64,000 nucleotides of DNA from Bryobacter sp. (GTDB lineage: Bacteria; Acidobacteriota; Terriglobia; Bryobacterales; Bryobacteraceae): NCBI GenBank assembly GCA_022843625.1, contig JALHNH010000025.1, forward strand, positions 1-64,000. The letters are read 5' to 3'. The position numbers were made by a program, and so were the translations under genes. The notes below the pieces were generated by a model. It was not told the DNA's origin. It made no database searches and saw only the letters and a list, made by a program, of their open reading frames with translations. The first letter of the stretch is position 1; the number at the start of each line of letters is the position of its first letter. Below are positions 17,314-26,733 of this stretch, one piece after another.

Positions 17314-19716
17314 ATGAAACGGCTCAGTATTGCGCTGCTGATTGGCATATCCACTCTTTGGACACAGACATCCAACAACAAGCGTGAGTTCTGGTCTTTC
17401 CGCTCTCCAGTGAAGAGCGAGGGCAAATCGATCGATGAGTTTCTGCAGGCGAAGCTCAAAGCAAAAGGTCTCACCCCAAACCCGAGAGCCGATCAACGCA
17501 CCTTGATCCGCCGTCTGCACTTTGACCTCACCGGATTACCCCCGCAGCCAGAAGACTATAAGCGAAGCTATGAAGACACAATCGAGCACCTGCTAGCGTC
17601 GCCGCATTATGCGGAGCGGTGGGCGCGCCACTGGCTGGATGTGGTTCGCTTTGGTGAGACCGACGGCGGGGAACACAATTATGAGAGGCTGCATGCCTGG
17701 CCCTATCGTGACTACGTGATCGATGCCTTCCGCACCGACAAACCCTACACACAGTTCATCCGCGAGCAGATTGCCGGTGACTTGATCGCACCGGACAACC
17801 CCAAGATGATCGCAGCTACGGGCTTTCTGGTGGCCGGCCCCTGGGATCAGGTAAGTGCCGAACTGAACAAAGACAAACTGCTTGCTGCCGCCGCGCGGGT
17901 GGACGAACTCGACGATATGGCGACGACCACCTTTCACACCTTTCAGGCCTTGACTGTGAATTGCGCCCGCTGCCATGATCACAAGTTTGACCCCATTCCG
18001 AGCAAAGACTTCTACCGCCTCACGGCTGTCTTCGGTGGCGTGACCTTTGGCACTCGGCGCGTGGCGAAGGACCATGAGATTCAGGCTTACGACGCGCAAA
18101 CGAAGCCAATCCGCAATCGTCTGAACGCAGCCAGCCAGAAGCTGGCGGATATCGAGGACCCTGTGCGGAGCGCTATGCTGCTCGATCGGTACCGGGCATT
18201 CGATCAGAAACGCATCGCGGCAGCACGTCGAATGCCGCTGAACCCAATTTGGAATCGAAATTCTTTTGCCGTCGATAATTCGACGCGCTTACGACTGGTG
18301 ATTACGAACCACCAAAGTGAACGGCCTCAACTGGAGCATCTGGAGTTGCAGCCGGCAGGTTTGGTGATGGATGGATGGACCGGCAGCAAAAAGGCGAGTG
18401 AAGACGAGCCGGTATACATTGAAATCGCCAACCCTGGGGCCAAGGCGATCGACACGGTCTTCTGGTGGACCGATCAAAAGAATGGACGTAATACCGGGAT
18501 GCCCAGGGTCTTCCGGCTGGAGGCATCGCGCGACGGACAAACCTGGCGTACCCTTTGCTCATCACTCGATCACATCCGGGATCTTGAGCTCGATTTGCCG
18601 CGTGTCAGCGAAGCAGAACTGGTGGCCAGGCTTGGGCAGGAAAAAGCAAATCAGAGAGCGGCCCTGCAGCAGGAGCGTAAACTAATTGAAGCAGAACTAT
18701 CCGCGATAAGCGAGCCCATGCGCCTGTACGCAGCAAAGCCTCATGCGATGGATAAGGCGTTTCTGCTGGACCGTGGCAGCGTAGCAAAACCAATCGAAGA
18801 GGTGAGCCCGGGAGCACTCAGCGCGGTGCGGCAGATCGATCCCAACCTTGGTTTGCCAGCCTCTGCCAGCGACAGCGAGCGTCGCCTGGCGCTTGCCAAC
18901 TGGATTGCAAGTGACAAGAATCCGCTTACTGCCCGCGTGCTGGTAAATCGCATCTGGTACAACCATTTCGGCAACGGCATCGTAAATACTCCCAGTGATT
19001 TTGGACTCAATGGGGATCGCCCATCCCACCCGGAACTGCTCGACTGGCTGGCAGTGTCTTTCATGGAAAACGGGTGGAGCATCAAGTGGCTGCACAGGCA
19101 GATTTTGCTTTCTGAAGCCTATCGTCAAAGCTCGGCGATGAACGAAACCGCCTTTGCCGCGGATGGTGATAACAGGATGCTGTGGCGCATGCCGCTGAAG
19201 CGGATGGATGCTGAGATGCTGCGGGACTCGATTCTGCATGCAAGCGGTCAGCTGCGTCTGGATTCTGTTGGCGGCCCGAGTTTTTTCCTCCAAAAGAAGA
19301 AAGAACGCGGAGCATTCATTTACGAAACGCTCGACAACGATGGGCCGGAAGTTTGGCGGCGCGCTATCTATCGATTCGTTGTACGTGGTGGCGAGCGAAT
19401 CATGATGGATAGCTTCGATTGTCCCGACCCATCGGTCGCAACACCGCAGCGTAGCGTCTCAAACACACCCGTACAAGCGCTTACGCTGCTGAACAACGAA
19501 TTTGTTCTGCGCCAGGCTGGCCTTTTCGCCGAACGCCTGAAGAAAGAGGCTGGGAGCAACACGAGCAGTCAGATCCGGCGGGCTTACGGATTGCTCTACG
19601 GACGCGAACCGAATTCTGCGGAGCTGAAGCTGGGGAATCAATTTCTGTCCAGCCAGCCACTGCACATCTACACCAGAGCTTTGTTTAACGCAAATGAGTT
19701 TGTCTATGTCCCATAA
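17314..19716 (+). CDS. DUF1549/DUF1553 domain-containing protein
   Basis: RRLHFDLTGLPP, AERWARHWLDVVRF, NCARCHDHKFDPI (CxxCH), RVLVNRIWYNHFGNGIV, SVSNTPVQALTLLNNEFV. Confidence 0.9.
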   Translation: MKRLSIALLIGISTLWTQTSNNKREFWSFRSPVKSEGKSIDEFLQAKLKAKGLTPNPRADQRTLIRRLHFDLTGLPPQPEDYKRSYEDTIEHLLASPHYAERWARHWLDVVRFGETDGGEHNYERLHAWPYRDYVIDAFRTDKPYTQFIREQIAGDLIAPDNPKMIAATGFLVAGPWDQVSAELNKDKLLAAAARVDELDDMATTTFHTFQALTVNCARCHDHKFDPIPSKDFYRLTAVFGGVTFGTRRVAKDHEIQAYDAQTKPIRNRLNAASQKLADIEDPVRSAMLLDRYRAFDQKRIAAARRMPLNPIWNRNSFAVDNSTRLRLVITNHQSERPQLEHLELQPAGLVMDGWTGSKKASEDEPVYIEIANPGAKAIDTVFWWTDQKNGRNTGMPRVFRLEASRDGQTWRTLCSSLDHIRDLELDLPRVSEAELVARLGQEKANQRAALQQERKLIEAELSAISEPMRLYAAKPHAMDKAFLLDRGSVAKPIEEVSPGALSAVRQIDPNLGLPASASDSERRLALANWIASDKNPLTARVLVNRIWYNHFGNGIVNTPSDFGLNGDRPSHPELLDWLAVSFMENGWSIKWLHRQILLSEAYRQSSAMNETAFAADGDNRMLWRMPLKRMDAEMLRDSILHASGQLRLDSVGGPSFFLQKKKERGAFIYETLDNDGPEVWRRAIYRFVVRGGERIMMDSFDCPDPSVATPQRSVSNTPVQALTLLNNEFVLRQAGLFAERLKKEAGSNTSSQIRRAYGLLYGREPNSAELKLGNQFLSSQPLHIYTRALFNANEFVYVP

Positions 19717-21148
19717 GAATTGCCAATTCCAGACTTCGCCCCTCACGCGCCGTCAGGCACTGTGGGAGATGGGCGGTGGCCTGGCGGGCATTGCCCTTGC
19801 GCAACTGCTTTCGCAAGACACTGCATCTGCGGCTCCAGCAAGGCTGCGAGTGCCAAAGCCTGATTTTGCCCCCAAGGCCAAGAACATCATCATGATCTTT
19901 CTGCCGGGAGGATTGAGTTCGATCGACACCTTCGACTACAAGCCGGAGCTGGTCAAACACCACGGCAAAGAGACTCAGGGTGCCAACGCGATCACGCCGT
20001 TTTTTGGCAAGCGTGGAACGGTGATGAAATCGCCGTGGCAATTCCGGCCCAAAGGCAAAAGTGGCAAGTATGTGTCTGACTTGCTACCGCAGATGGGCGA
20101 GCTTGCAGACGATATGACTTTCTTCCATTCGATGGTCTCGCGCAGCAACGCTCACGGCCCTGCCCTGTTTCAGATGTCAACGGGCTTTATCTTCCAGGGC
20201 TTTCCTTCGATCGGATCGTGGGTGAGCTATGGTCTGGGATCAGAGAACAAGAATCTGCCCTCGTTTGTTGTACTGCCGGATCGACGTGGCTTTCCGCCCT
20301 GCGGTGTCGCCAATTGGGGCAACGGCTTCCTGCCTGCCTCACATCAGGGAGTGATCTTCGGAGACCAGCGTAACCCGATCGCCGACCTGCAACCCAAGGC
20401 AGGAGTGAATACGAAGGCGCAAGCCGCTTCATACGATCTTCTGAGTGCGCTCAACGAAGAGCACCTCAAACTCAACCCGGGCGAAGACGCGCTGGTATCG
20501 CGAATCAAGGCCTACGAGCTTGCCGCAAAGATGCAGATCAGCGCTCCAGATGTGACAGACATCTCGGGTGAATCGGAAGCCACAAAGGAGAGCTACGGCC
20601 TCAACGATCCTGTCACCCGCGATTACGGCTACAACTGCCTGCTTTCCAGGAGGCTGATAGAGAAAGGCGTCCGCTGTATTCAGCTTTACAACGGCGGCCA
20701 CTTCGGCGAACCGCGCGTCAATTGGGATGCGCACGAAGACCTGGTGGCCAATCACAATAACAACGCCGCGATTCTCGACAAGCCGACAGCGGCACTCTTG
20801 CGTGACCTCAAGCAGCGTGGATTGTTGGACGAAACGCTTGTAGTTTTCACAACGGAATTCGGCCGTCTCCCGATCAGTCAGGGTTTAGGCGAGGGAGGCC
20901 GCGATCACAACCCCGAAGGCTTCACATCTTTCATGGCCGGTCCAGGCCTCAAGAAAGGTTTCAGCTACGGCGAGACCGACGAGATGGGCTACAAGGCAGT
21001 AAAAGATCCGGTGACGATCTATGACTTCCACGCCACCATTCTTCATCTGCTCGGCCTCGACCACAAGGGCCTCAGCTGGTATCACAATGGCCTGCAGCGC
21101 CGCCTCACCGATGTGCACGGCCATGTTCTGATGAGTGCGTTGAGTTAG
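19694..21148 (+). CDS. DUF1501 domain-containing protein (sulfatase-like fold), Tat-like leader
   Basis: TRRQALWEMGGGLAGIALAQLL leader; IIMIFLPGGLSSIDTFDYKPEL; VVFTTEFGRLPISQG. Confidence 0.9.
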   Translation: MSLSMSHKNCQFQTSPLTRRQALWEMGGGLAGIALAQLLSQDTASAAPARLRVPKPDFAPKAKNIIMIFLPGGLSSIDTFDYKPELVKHHGKETQGANAITPFFGKRGTVMKSPWQFRPKGKSGKYVSDLLPQMGELADDMTFFHSMVSRSNAHGPALFQMSTGFIFQGFPSIGSWVSYGLGSENKNLPSFVVLPDRRGFPPCGVANWGNGFLPASHQGVIFGDQRNPIADLQPKAGVNTKAQAASYDLLSALNEEHLKLNPGEDALVSRIKAYELAAKMQISAPDVTDISGESEATKESYGLNDPVTRDYGYNCLLSRRLIEKGVRCIQLYNGGHFGEPRVNWDAHEDLVANHNNNAAILDKPTAALLRDLKQRGLLDETLVVFTTEFGRLPISQGLGEGGRDHNPEGFTSFMAGPGLKKGFSYGETDEMGYKAVKDPVTIYDFHATILHLLGLDHKGLSWYHNGLQRRLTDVHGHVLMSALS

Positions 21149-21151
21149 TCC

Positions 21152-22603
21152 ATGCAACGTAGAGACTTCATCGCAAGCCTGCTGGCAGTTGCCCCTGCAA
21201 TGCCAAATATCGTTTTCATTCTTATGGATGACATGGGCTATGGCGCGCTGAGCAGTCAGGGGAATCGATACGTTTCCACCCCGAATCTGGATCGCCTGGC
21301 CACTGAGGGCATGCGCTTCACCAATGCCTATGTCACGCCTCAGTGCACTCCGACACGGTCCACTTTGATGACTGGCCAGTATACGGCCCGTAACAAGATG
21401 TTCCATGTCATCCCGCCCTATCAATACCCTTATGCGCGTGTGAGAGAAGTTCCTCATCGCGACAACCTGTCGCGTGACACCTTTACCTTACCCAAGGGTC
21501 TAAAGGCTGCGGGCTACCAGACGGCTGCCATAGGCAAGTGGCATCTCACCACAGGTCAGGATGGCAACTATAATGGCCTCAATCCGCAGGCAAGCCATCA
21601 CTACGGCTTCGATGTCGTGGCAAAGCCGTCAGTGATCCAGGGTGAGTTTGGCAAAGGCGATAAGGCCGTCAATCGCTTCACGGATGAATCGATTGACTTC
21701 ATCCGGCAGAATCAGAAGCAGCCATTTTTTCTCTATCTCGCCCATCACTCGATCCACAACATTGTGGCCGCCCCCGAAGAGTTGGTGAAAAAGTATCGTG
21801 ACAAAGGCTTCCCGGAAGTAAATCTGAACAACGCAACTTACCTCGCGGCCCTGGAGCACATGGACACGGCGATTGGGCGCCTGCTCAAAGCTCTCGATGA
21901 AACCAATCTTCGCGAAAATACCATCGTCATATTCCTCACCGACAACGGAGGCATTCACCGGCAATTGAGGCCTTCAGCGGAGAGCACCGACCAGCTCAAA
22001 TTGTTTGAGAGACTTTTCGACAATGCTCCCTTGCGCGAAGGTAAGGGCTTTGCTTACGAGGGCGGAATTCGTGTGCCTATGCTCGTGCGTTGGCCCGGAA
22101 CGATAAAGCCGAATTCCACGTGCCATACGCCGGTACACATCGTAGATATGCTGCCGACGCTACTTGAGGCAACGGCGGCGATAGCGTCGATTCCCAAGGA
22201 CCACAGTCTGGATGGGATCTCCCTGATGCCTCTCTTCAAAGACAAGAAGACAGCGCCTCGCCCGCTCTACTGGTACATGCCTTTTTACGACCTCAACTGG
22301 GCAGCAACACCCAGCGCCATAATGCGGGACGGAGACTATAAACTGATCGACTATTTCGGTGACTTCTTCAACGCTGAAGACGGAGACCGCTACGTTACCA
22401 GCGCTCGACTGGAACTCTTCAATCTGAGAACAGATCCCAGTGAGAAGCGCAACCTTGCTGCACGGGAACCCAAACGGACTGCACGGATGCAAAAGCAGCT
22501 TCGGGCCTGGATTGAAAGTTGTGGTGCGAGCATACCTGTCTCGAATTCAAACTTTGACCCTAAGCGAGCTTTCGAGAAGATCAGCGGCATGCCACGGCCC
22601 TGA
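21152..22603 (+). CDS. Sulfatase (arylsulfatase family), Tat-like leader
   Basis: [36 protein letters not shown] motif; VIFLTDNGG. Confidence 0.9.
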   Translation: MQRRDFIASLLAVAPAMPNIVFILMDDMGYGALSSQGNRYVSTPNLDRLATEGMRFTNAYVTPQCTPTRSTLMTGQYTARNKMFHVIPPYQYPYARVREVPHRDNLSRDTFTLPKGLKAAGYQTAAIGKWHLTTGQDGNYNGLNPQASHHYGFDVVAKPSVIQGEFGKGDKAVNRFTDESIDFIRQNQKQPFFLYLAHHSIHNIVAAPEELVKKYRDKGFPEVNLNNATYLAALEHMDTAIGRLLKALDETNLRENTIVIFLTDNGGIHRQLRPSAESTDQLKLFERLFDNAPLREGKGFAYEGGIRVPMLVRWPGTIKPNSTCHTPVHIVDMLPTLLEATAAIASIPKDHSLDGISLMPLFKDKKTAPRPLYWYMPFYDLNWAATPSAIMRDGDYKLIDYFGDFFNAEDGDRYVTSARLELFNLRTDPSEKRNLAAREPKRTARMQKQLRAWIESCGASIPVSNSNFDPKRAFEKISGMPRP

Positions 22604-22620
22604 CTCGCGATAATGAAAAG

Positions 22621-23655
22621 GTGACTGATCTTATCGGGATGGAGCTTGCTGACCTTGAAGCAGCCTTTGCCCCGAACCACTCCAAATTCCACGCGCGCCG
22701 GGTCTATGATTCGGTCTACGCCCAACGCAGCTTCGACCCGACGCTGATCCCGGAGCCAATCCGTGATCAATACAAGACGGGTGCTCTAACCGAAGCCGAA
22801 AAATACGTTAGCGCAGACGGCACCGTCCGCTACCTGATGCAGCTCCACGACGGCAAGACCGTCGAGACTGTCTTCATGACGGAAGGCAGCCGCGACACGA
22901 TTTGCATCTCTTCGCAGGTAGGGTGCCCGGTGGATTGTAAATTCTGCCTCACCGCATTGATGGGTCTGGAGCGCAATCTCACTGCGGGCGAGATCGTAGG
23001 TCAGGTGTTGCACGTGATGCAGCGGCACAACCTCGCACCCAAGAGCCGCACGATGAACATTGTCATGATGGGGCAGGGCGAGCCGCTCATGAACCTGGAC
23101 AACGTTCTAAAGGCCACCCGCATTCTGATTGACCAGCGCGGGATTGGGATGGGTGAGCGCCGCATCTGCCTGTCTACCTCAGGCCTCATCCCCAAGATCG
23201 AAGAGTTGGCTCAGGCCACAATTCGCCCCAGACTCGCCATCAGCCTCAATGCCTCCAGCGAGGAGCAGCGCCAGGAGATCATGCCGATCACAAAGAAGTG
23301 GCATCTCGCAGACCTTCTCGAAACCTGCCGCAAGTTTCCACTGAAGCCGAAAGAGCACATCTTTTTCGAGTACGTCCTGCTGGGCGGGGTGAATGACAGC
23401 GATGCCGATGCCGAGCGTGTCGTTGCCTTGCTTCAAGGTCTTAGCTGCAAAGTGAATCTGATCCCGCTCAACCCGGGGCCCGGCATTCCCTATCAAACGC
23501 CGACGGACGAGCGCGTAGATCGATTCCAGCGCATCATCATGAAGGCTTTCCACTGCTATGTGCGCAAGCCGCGTGGCCGCGATATTTATGCAGCCTGCGG
23601 ACAGTTGAAGCTGGTGCAGCTCAGTTCCCCGACAGCTCTTTCACCAACTGCGTGA
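22621..23655 (+). CDS. rlmN: 23S rRNA (adenine2503-C2)-methyltransferase, radical SAM
   Basis: [69 protein letters not shown] start. Confidence 0.93.
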   Translation: MTDLIGMELADLEAAFAPNHSKFHARRVYDSVYAQRSFDPTLIPEPIRDQYKTGALTEAEKYVSADGTVRYLMQLHDGKTVETVFMTEGSRDTICISSQVGCPVDCKFCLTALMGLERNLTAGEIVGQVLHVMQRHNLAPKSRTMNIVMMGQGEPLMNLDNVLKATRILIDQRGIGMGERRICLSTSGLIPKIEELAQATIRPRLAISLNASSEEQRQEIMPITKKWHLADLLETCRKFPLKPKEHIFFEYVLLGGVNDSDADAERVVALLQGLSCKVNLIPLNPGPGIPYQTPTDERVDRFQRIIMKAFHCYVRKPRGRDIYAACGQLKLVQLSSPTALSPTA

Positions 23656-24715
23656 GGGATTTTTTGTTGATGTCGTCAGGAGCCTGTTCCAGCGCCTTCT
23701 TTGCGTGAGTCAAGGCTGTTACCTTGTCCCCATTGGCCGAGTAACCCCTGGCCAGTCCGACGTTCACCGGCCAGACATCACCATTGCGTTTTTGATTTAG
23801 CTGGAAGACCTCAAGAGCTGCTTTGGGCTGCTTCATACCAAGAAGCTGCCGACACACCTGATGAATTTCGAGAGGGCCGCTGGTTGGCAAATTGGCTGCG
23901 GCCTTCATCGTTGCCAGCGCTTCCTCGGTTCTTCCCATCTCGGCCAGAACACGAGATTTCATGGAAAGCGTCTCAATGTTCTTTTGGCCTATTCCAGGCA
24001 GACTCACAGCAGCATCGGCCCAAACCAAAGCCTGGTCGAGATGTACCTTTTGCTGCAAGCAGAAATTTACCGCTGCAAGGTAGCCCTGCCAACTGAAGCC
24101 AGCCTCCCGTTGCAGGTCCTTCTTGAGCGAACTGAGGATGATGTCGTTTAGACCGGAGACGCTCACGGTGAAACCAACTGCCAGATCCTCCCATTGCATC
24201 TCGACAATTGCTTCGTTGTATTTCCGGCATACGAAGTCGAAGGTAAGCCACTCACGATATTCGTGCTTTTTCGGTTTGACCACAACTCTCAGTGCGTCAT
24301 CCTTCACTTCATAAAAATAGTGGCCCCAGGACTCTGAGTTTTTAGAGAAAATGACCGTCCACTCTTCCGGCCCGGCAATCATGAAAAGGCCATAGCGACC
24401 TGCTGGCAGTGGCTTGCCCTCAATCAAAACATCATGTGAAACGGCGAACACTGTATTCTCGTTGGCACCAGCTCGCCACGGCAAAGGCTGGCCATTGCCG
24501 AAGTCGTCCTTCACCAATCCGTAGGGCACCAATCCGCCCCAAATCGTCCCTCTCCTGTCTTTTACTGCCGGGCTGGAATAATCGACCGTTACTCTTACCG
24601 GGCCGATTCCCTGCACCACTGTAGCCTTCTGGTTTCCTCCGCTGGGCGGGAGCGTCAATCCAGGGAACTGCGCAATTGCAGATCCGGCAAGCAACATTAA
24701 GGAAAGAAGTCTCAT
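23621..24715 (-). CDS. DUF2911 domain protein with C-terminal TPR-like repeats
   Basis: [16 protein letters not shown] signal peptide (ORF-track N-terminus is over-extended); [22 protein letters not shown]...[14 protein letters not shown]. Confidence 0.85.
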   Translation of the reverse strand: MRLLSLMLLAGSAIAQFPGLTLPPSGGNQKATVVQGIGPVRVTVDYSSPAVKDRRGTIWGGLVPYGLVKDDFGNGQPLPWRAGANENTVFAVSHDVLIEGKPLPAGRYGLFMIAGPEEWTVIFSKNSESWGHYFYEVKDDALRVVVKPKKHEYREWLTFDFVCRKYNEAIVEMQWEDLAVGFTVSVSGLNDIILSSLKKDLQREAGFSWQGYLAAVNFCLQQKVHLDQALVWADAAVSLPGIGQKNIETLSMKSRVLAEMGRTEEALATMKAAANLPTSGPLEIHQVCRQLLGMKQPKAALEVFQLNQKRNGDVWPVNVGLARGYSANGDKVTALTHAKKALEQAPDDINKKSLTQLVKELSGN

Positions 24716-24736
24716 TTCCCTAGTCGACCATAAACG

Positions 24737-25648
24737 ATGGCTGAAGAAAAAGTGAATTGGGACAAGACGGCAACCTATCCTATAGGTATGCAGAAGCTGG
24801 CTTGGGCTTTCGTCGGATACCTGATCTTCGTCATCCTCTTTGGGGCCTGGGTGCGCATTTCCGGCTCTGGTGCGGGCTGCGGGAATCATTGGCCGACGTG
24901 TCAGGGCGTGGTGCTCCCCGTAGAACCAAGCGTCAAAACGATCATCGAATTCACACATCGCATCACCAGTGCCTTGTCGGGACTAATGGGGCTTGCCTTG
25001 CTGATTTGGACCTGGAGGAAGAAGTCTCCCGCCTTGTCCTGGGCGGCCGGTATGTTCTTCTTTCTTCTCGTCGAAGGCTTTATCGGCGCGGTGCTGGTAA
25101 AGAAGGAGCTGGTTGAAAACGACGCCTCGATGAGCCGGGCGGTAGTGATCTCCCTGCACCTGGTAAACACGATGCTGCTCATGCTCTGTGCTGTTGCAAT
25201 GGCTGTGAGGGTTGGAGCAGAGCGATATCGCAATGGCTATGCCGGGGCATTGATTTGGCTTGTCATGGCATTGCTGGTGATCACCAATGCGACAGGCGCA
25301 GTAACGGCTCTGGGCGATACGATCTTTCCGATCAAGCCGTCGATGGGGCCTGAACTGATCGCCAAGATCCGCGAAGACGTCTCACCCGGCCAGCACTTTT
25401 TGATTCGCTTGCGAGTGGTGCATCCAGTGATTGCTGCAATCACGGCGGCGATTGTATTTGGAGTTCTGGCTTATTTCCATCGCCGCAGTCAGAGCCGTTG
25501 GGCTTTGGCTGCTATGGGGTTAGTTGTGATTCAGGTCGCGTTAGGCGTAGGCAACATCTGGCTCGCCGCACCGGGATGGATGCAGATCTCGCATTTGCTG
25601 ACTGCGCAACTTTTGTGGGTGACGATCGTTGCCGTGTGGCTGGACTGA
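24737..25648 (+). CDS. COX15/CtaA family heme A synthase-like protein
   Basis: GAWVRISGSGAGCGNHWPTCQGVVLP; EFTHRITSALSGLMGLAL; multiple TM helices. Confidence 0.9.
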   Translation: MAEEKVNWDKTATYPIGMQKLAWAFVGYLIFVILFGAWVRISGSGAGCGNHWPTCQGVVLPVEPSVKTIIEFTHRITSALSGLMGLALLIWTWRKKSPALSWAAGMFFFLLVEGFIGAVLVKKELVENDASMSRAVVISLHLVNTMLLMLCAVAMAVRVGAERYRNGYAGALIWLVMALLVITNATGAVTALGDTIFPIKPSMGPELIAKIREDVSPGQHFLIRLRVVHPVIAAITAAIVFGVLAYFHRRSQSRWALAAMGLVVIQVALGVGNIWLAAPGWMQISHLLTAQLLWVTIVAVWLD

Positions 25649-25651
25649 GAC

Positions 25652-26263
25652 TTATTTCACCTTCTCGACGGCCAGCAAATTCTTCACACCGAAGACACCT
25701 GAAACCCCGTTGGCGAGAATATTCGCACGGTCAGAATCTCCCTTGTTGGCAACAATTCCAACGAGGATCACATTTCCTTCTTTGACGATAATGTGAATGG
25801 GAAAGGAGCCCAGCGGCTCAAGGGTGCCGGCTGGCATGTTCCAACGTTCAAAGGGTCCGCCGAAGAAGGCTCCGCCCCGTCTTCGACTCATCGGTCCGCC
25901 GTACAAACCGCCACCGGGCGCATATCGGGACAATGCCGGATCGCGATAGATCGCCCGAAAGACAGCCCAGCGAATCTGGTCGTCGTTGGGGGAAAGCGGC
26001 AGGACCTCAATTTCGTTTTCGACCTTCGAGATGCGCTCGATCGACTTCAAGGTGCGCTCGGCGTCATCCTTGAGAGTGGGCCGCATTGCGTATCCACCAA
26101 GGGTGACTTTGGTGTCTTCCAGCTTGAAGGTGAGAAAGTCGAAGCACCCGTAATAAGGCAGCATCAGAAGTTCTTTGCGGATCTTCTGAATCAATTCTGT
26201 CTCGGTCTTCTGCGCAAGCAGTGGGGTTGCCGCGCCAGCTAAAAGTAAATGTCTGCGTGTCAT
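25652..26263 (-). CDS. BON domain-containing exported protein, Tat-like leader
   Basis: MTRRHLLLAGAATPLLAQ; two BON-like segments (VTLGGYAMRPTLKDDAERTLKSIERISKVENEI; VILVGIVANKGDSDRANILANGVSGVFGVKNLL). Confidence 0.8.
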   Translation of the reverse strand: MTRRHLLLAGAATPLLAQKTETELIQKIRKELLMLPYYGCFDFLTFKLEDTKVTLGGYAMRPTLKDDAERTLKSIERISKVENEIEVLPLSPNDDQIRWAVFRAIYRDPALSRYAPGGGLYGGPMSRRRGGAFFGGPFERWNMPAGTLEPLGSFPIHIIVKEGNVILVGIVANKGDSDRANILANGVSGVFGVKNLLAVEKVK

Positions 26264-26285
26264 GGCAACCCCATTTTATCGAGTT

Positions 26286-26708
26286 CTATGGAAGGCGTGT
26301 GGTCTGGCGTGCGGTCAACTGCCAAACGCCCTTGTCTTTTACCCAAACCATCAGAACGCTCAGCGGAGTGGTCTTGGGAACACCCTTTTGCGCATTGTTC
26401 ACCATCATCTTGGTTTGCACGATGCCGACATTGCCGAACATTCGGTAGGTAGTTTCGCTCATGTCCATGGACTTGTAGACCATATCTGGTGCCAGGAATG
26501 CCGCCATCATCTGATCGCGATTTTCCATCAGCGCGTTAGAGTGCGAATAGGTCACGTTGGGTGAGGTGTGCTTTTCGATCGTTGCCTTGTCCTTCTTGAC
26601 AACGGCCGTCTTCCACTTCTCGATAGTCGCCTTGAGGTCCTCTTCAGGCGTAGCGGCGAACATATGGCATCCCGCCACAATCGCCAGCAGTAGTAATCTG
26701 GTTTTCAT
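26286..26708 (-). CDS. Exported NTF2-like / DUF4440 protein
   Basis: MKTRLLLLAIVAGCHMFAA signal; EEDLKATIEKWKTAVVKKDKATIEKHTSPNVTYSHSNAL. Confidence 0.75.
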   Translation of the reverse strand: MKTRLLLLAIVAGCHMFAATPEEDLKATIEKWKTAVVKKDKATIEKHTSPNVTYSHSNALMENRDQMMAAFLAPDMVYKSMDMSETTYRMFGNVGIVQTKMMVNNAQKGVPKTTPLSVLMVWVKDKGVWQLTARQTTRLP

Positions 26709-26733
26709 GCCGTTAATCGTATCGCAGTGCAGC

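Noticed and set aside
22621-23655. Radical SAM gene after the sulfatase as an anaerobic sulfatase-maturing enzyme
   Set aside because: CxxxCxxC context and downstream motifs ([23 protein letters not shown]) are those of RlmN.
23621-24958. Full-length 445-aa ORF as the DUF2911 gene product
   Set aside because: The first 81 residues lack signal or domain character and overlap the start region of ctaA; an internal ATG at 24715 begins a clean signal peptide.
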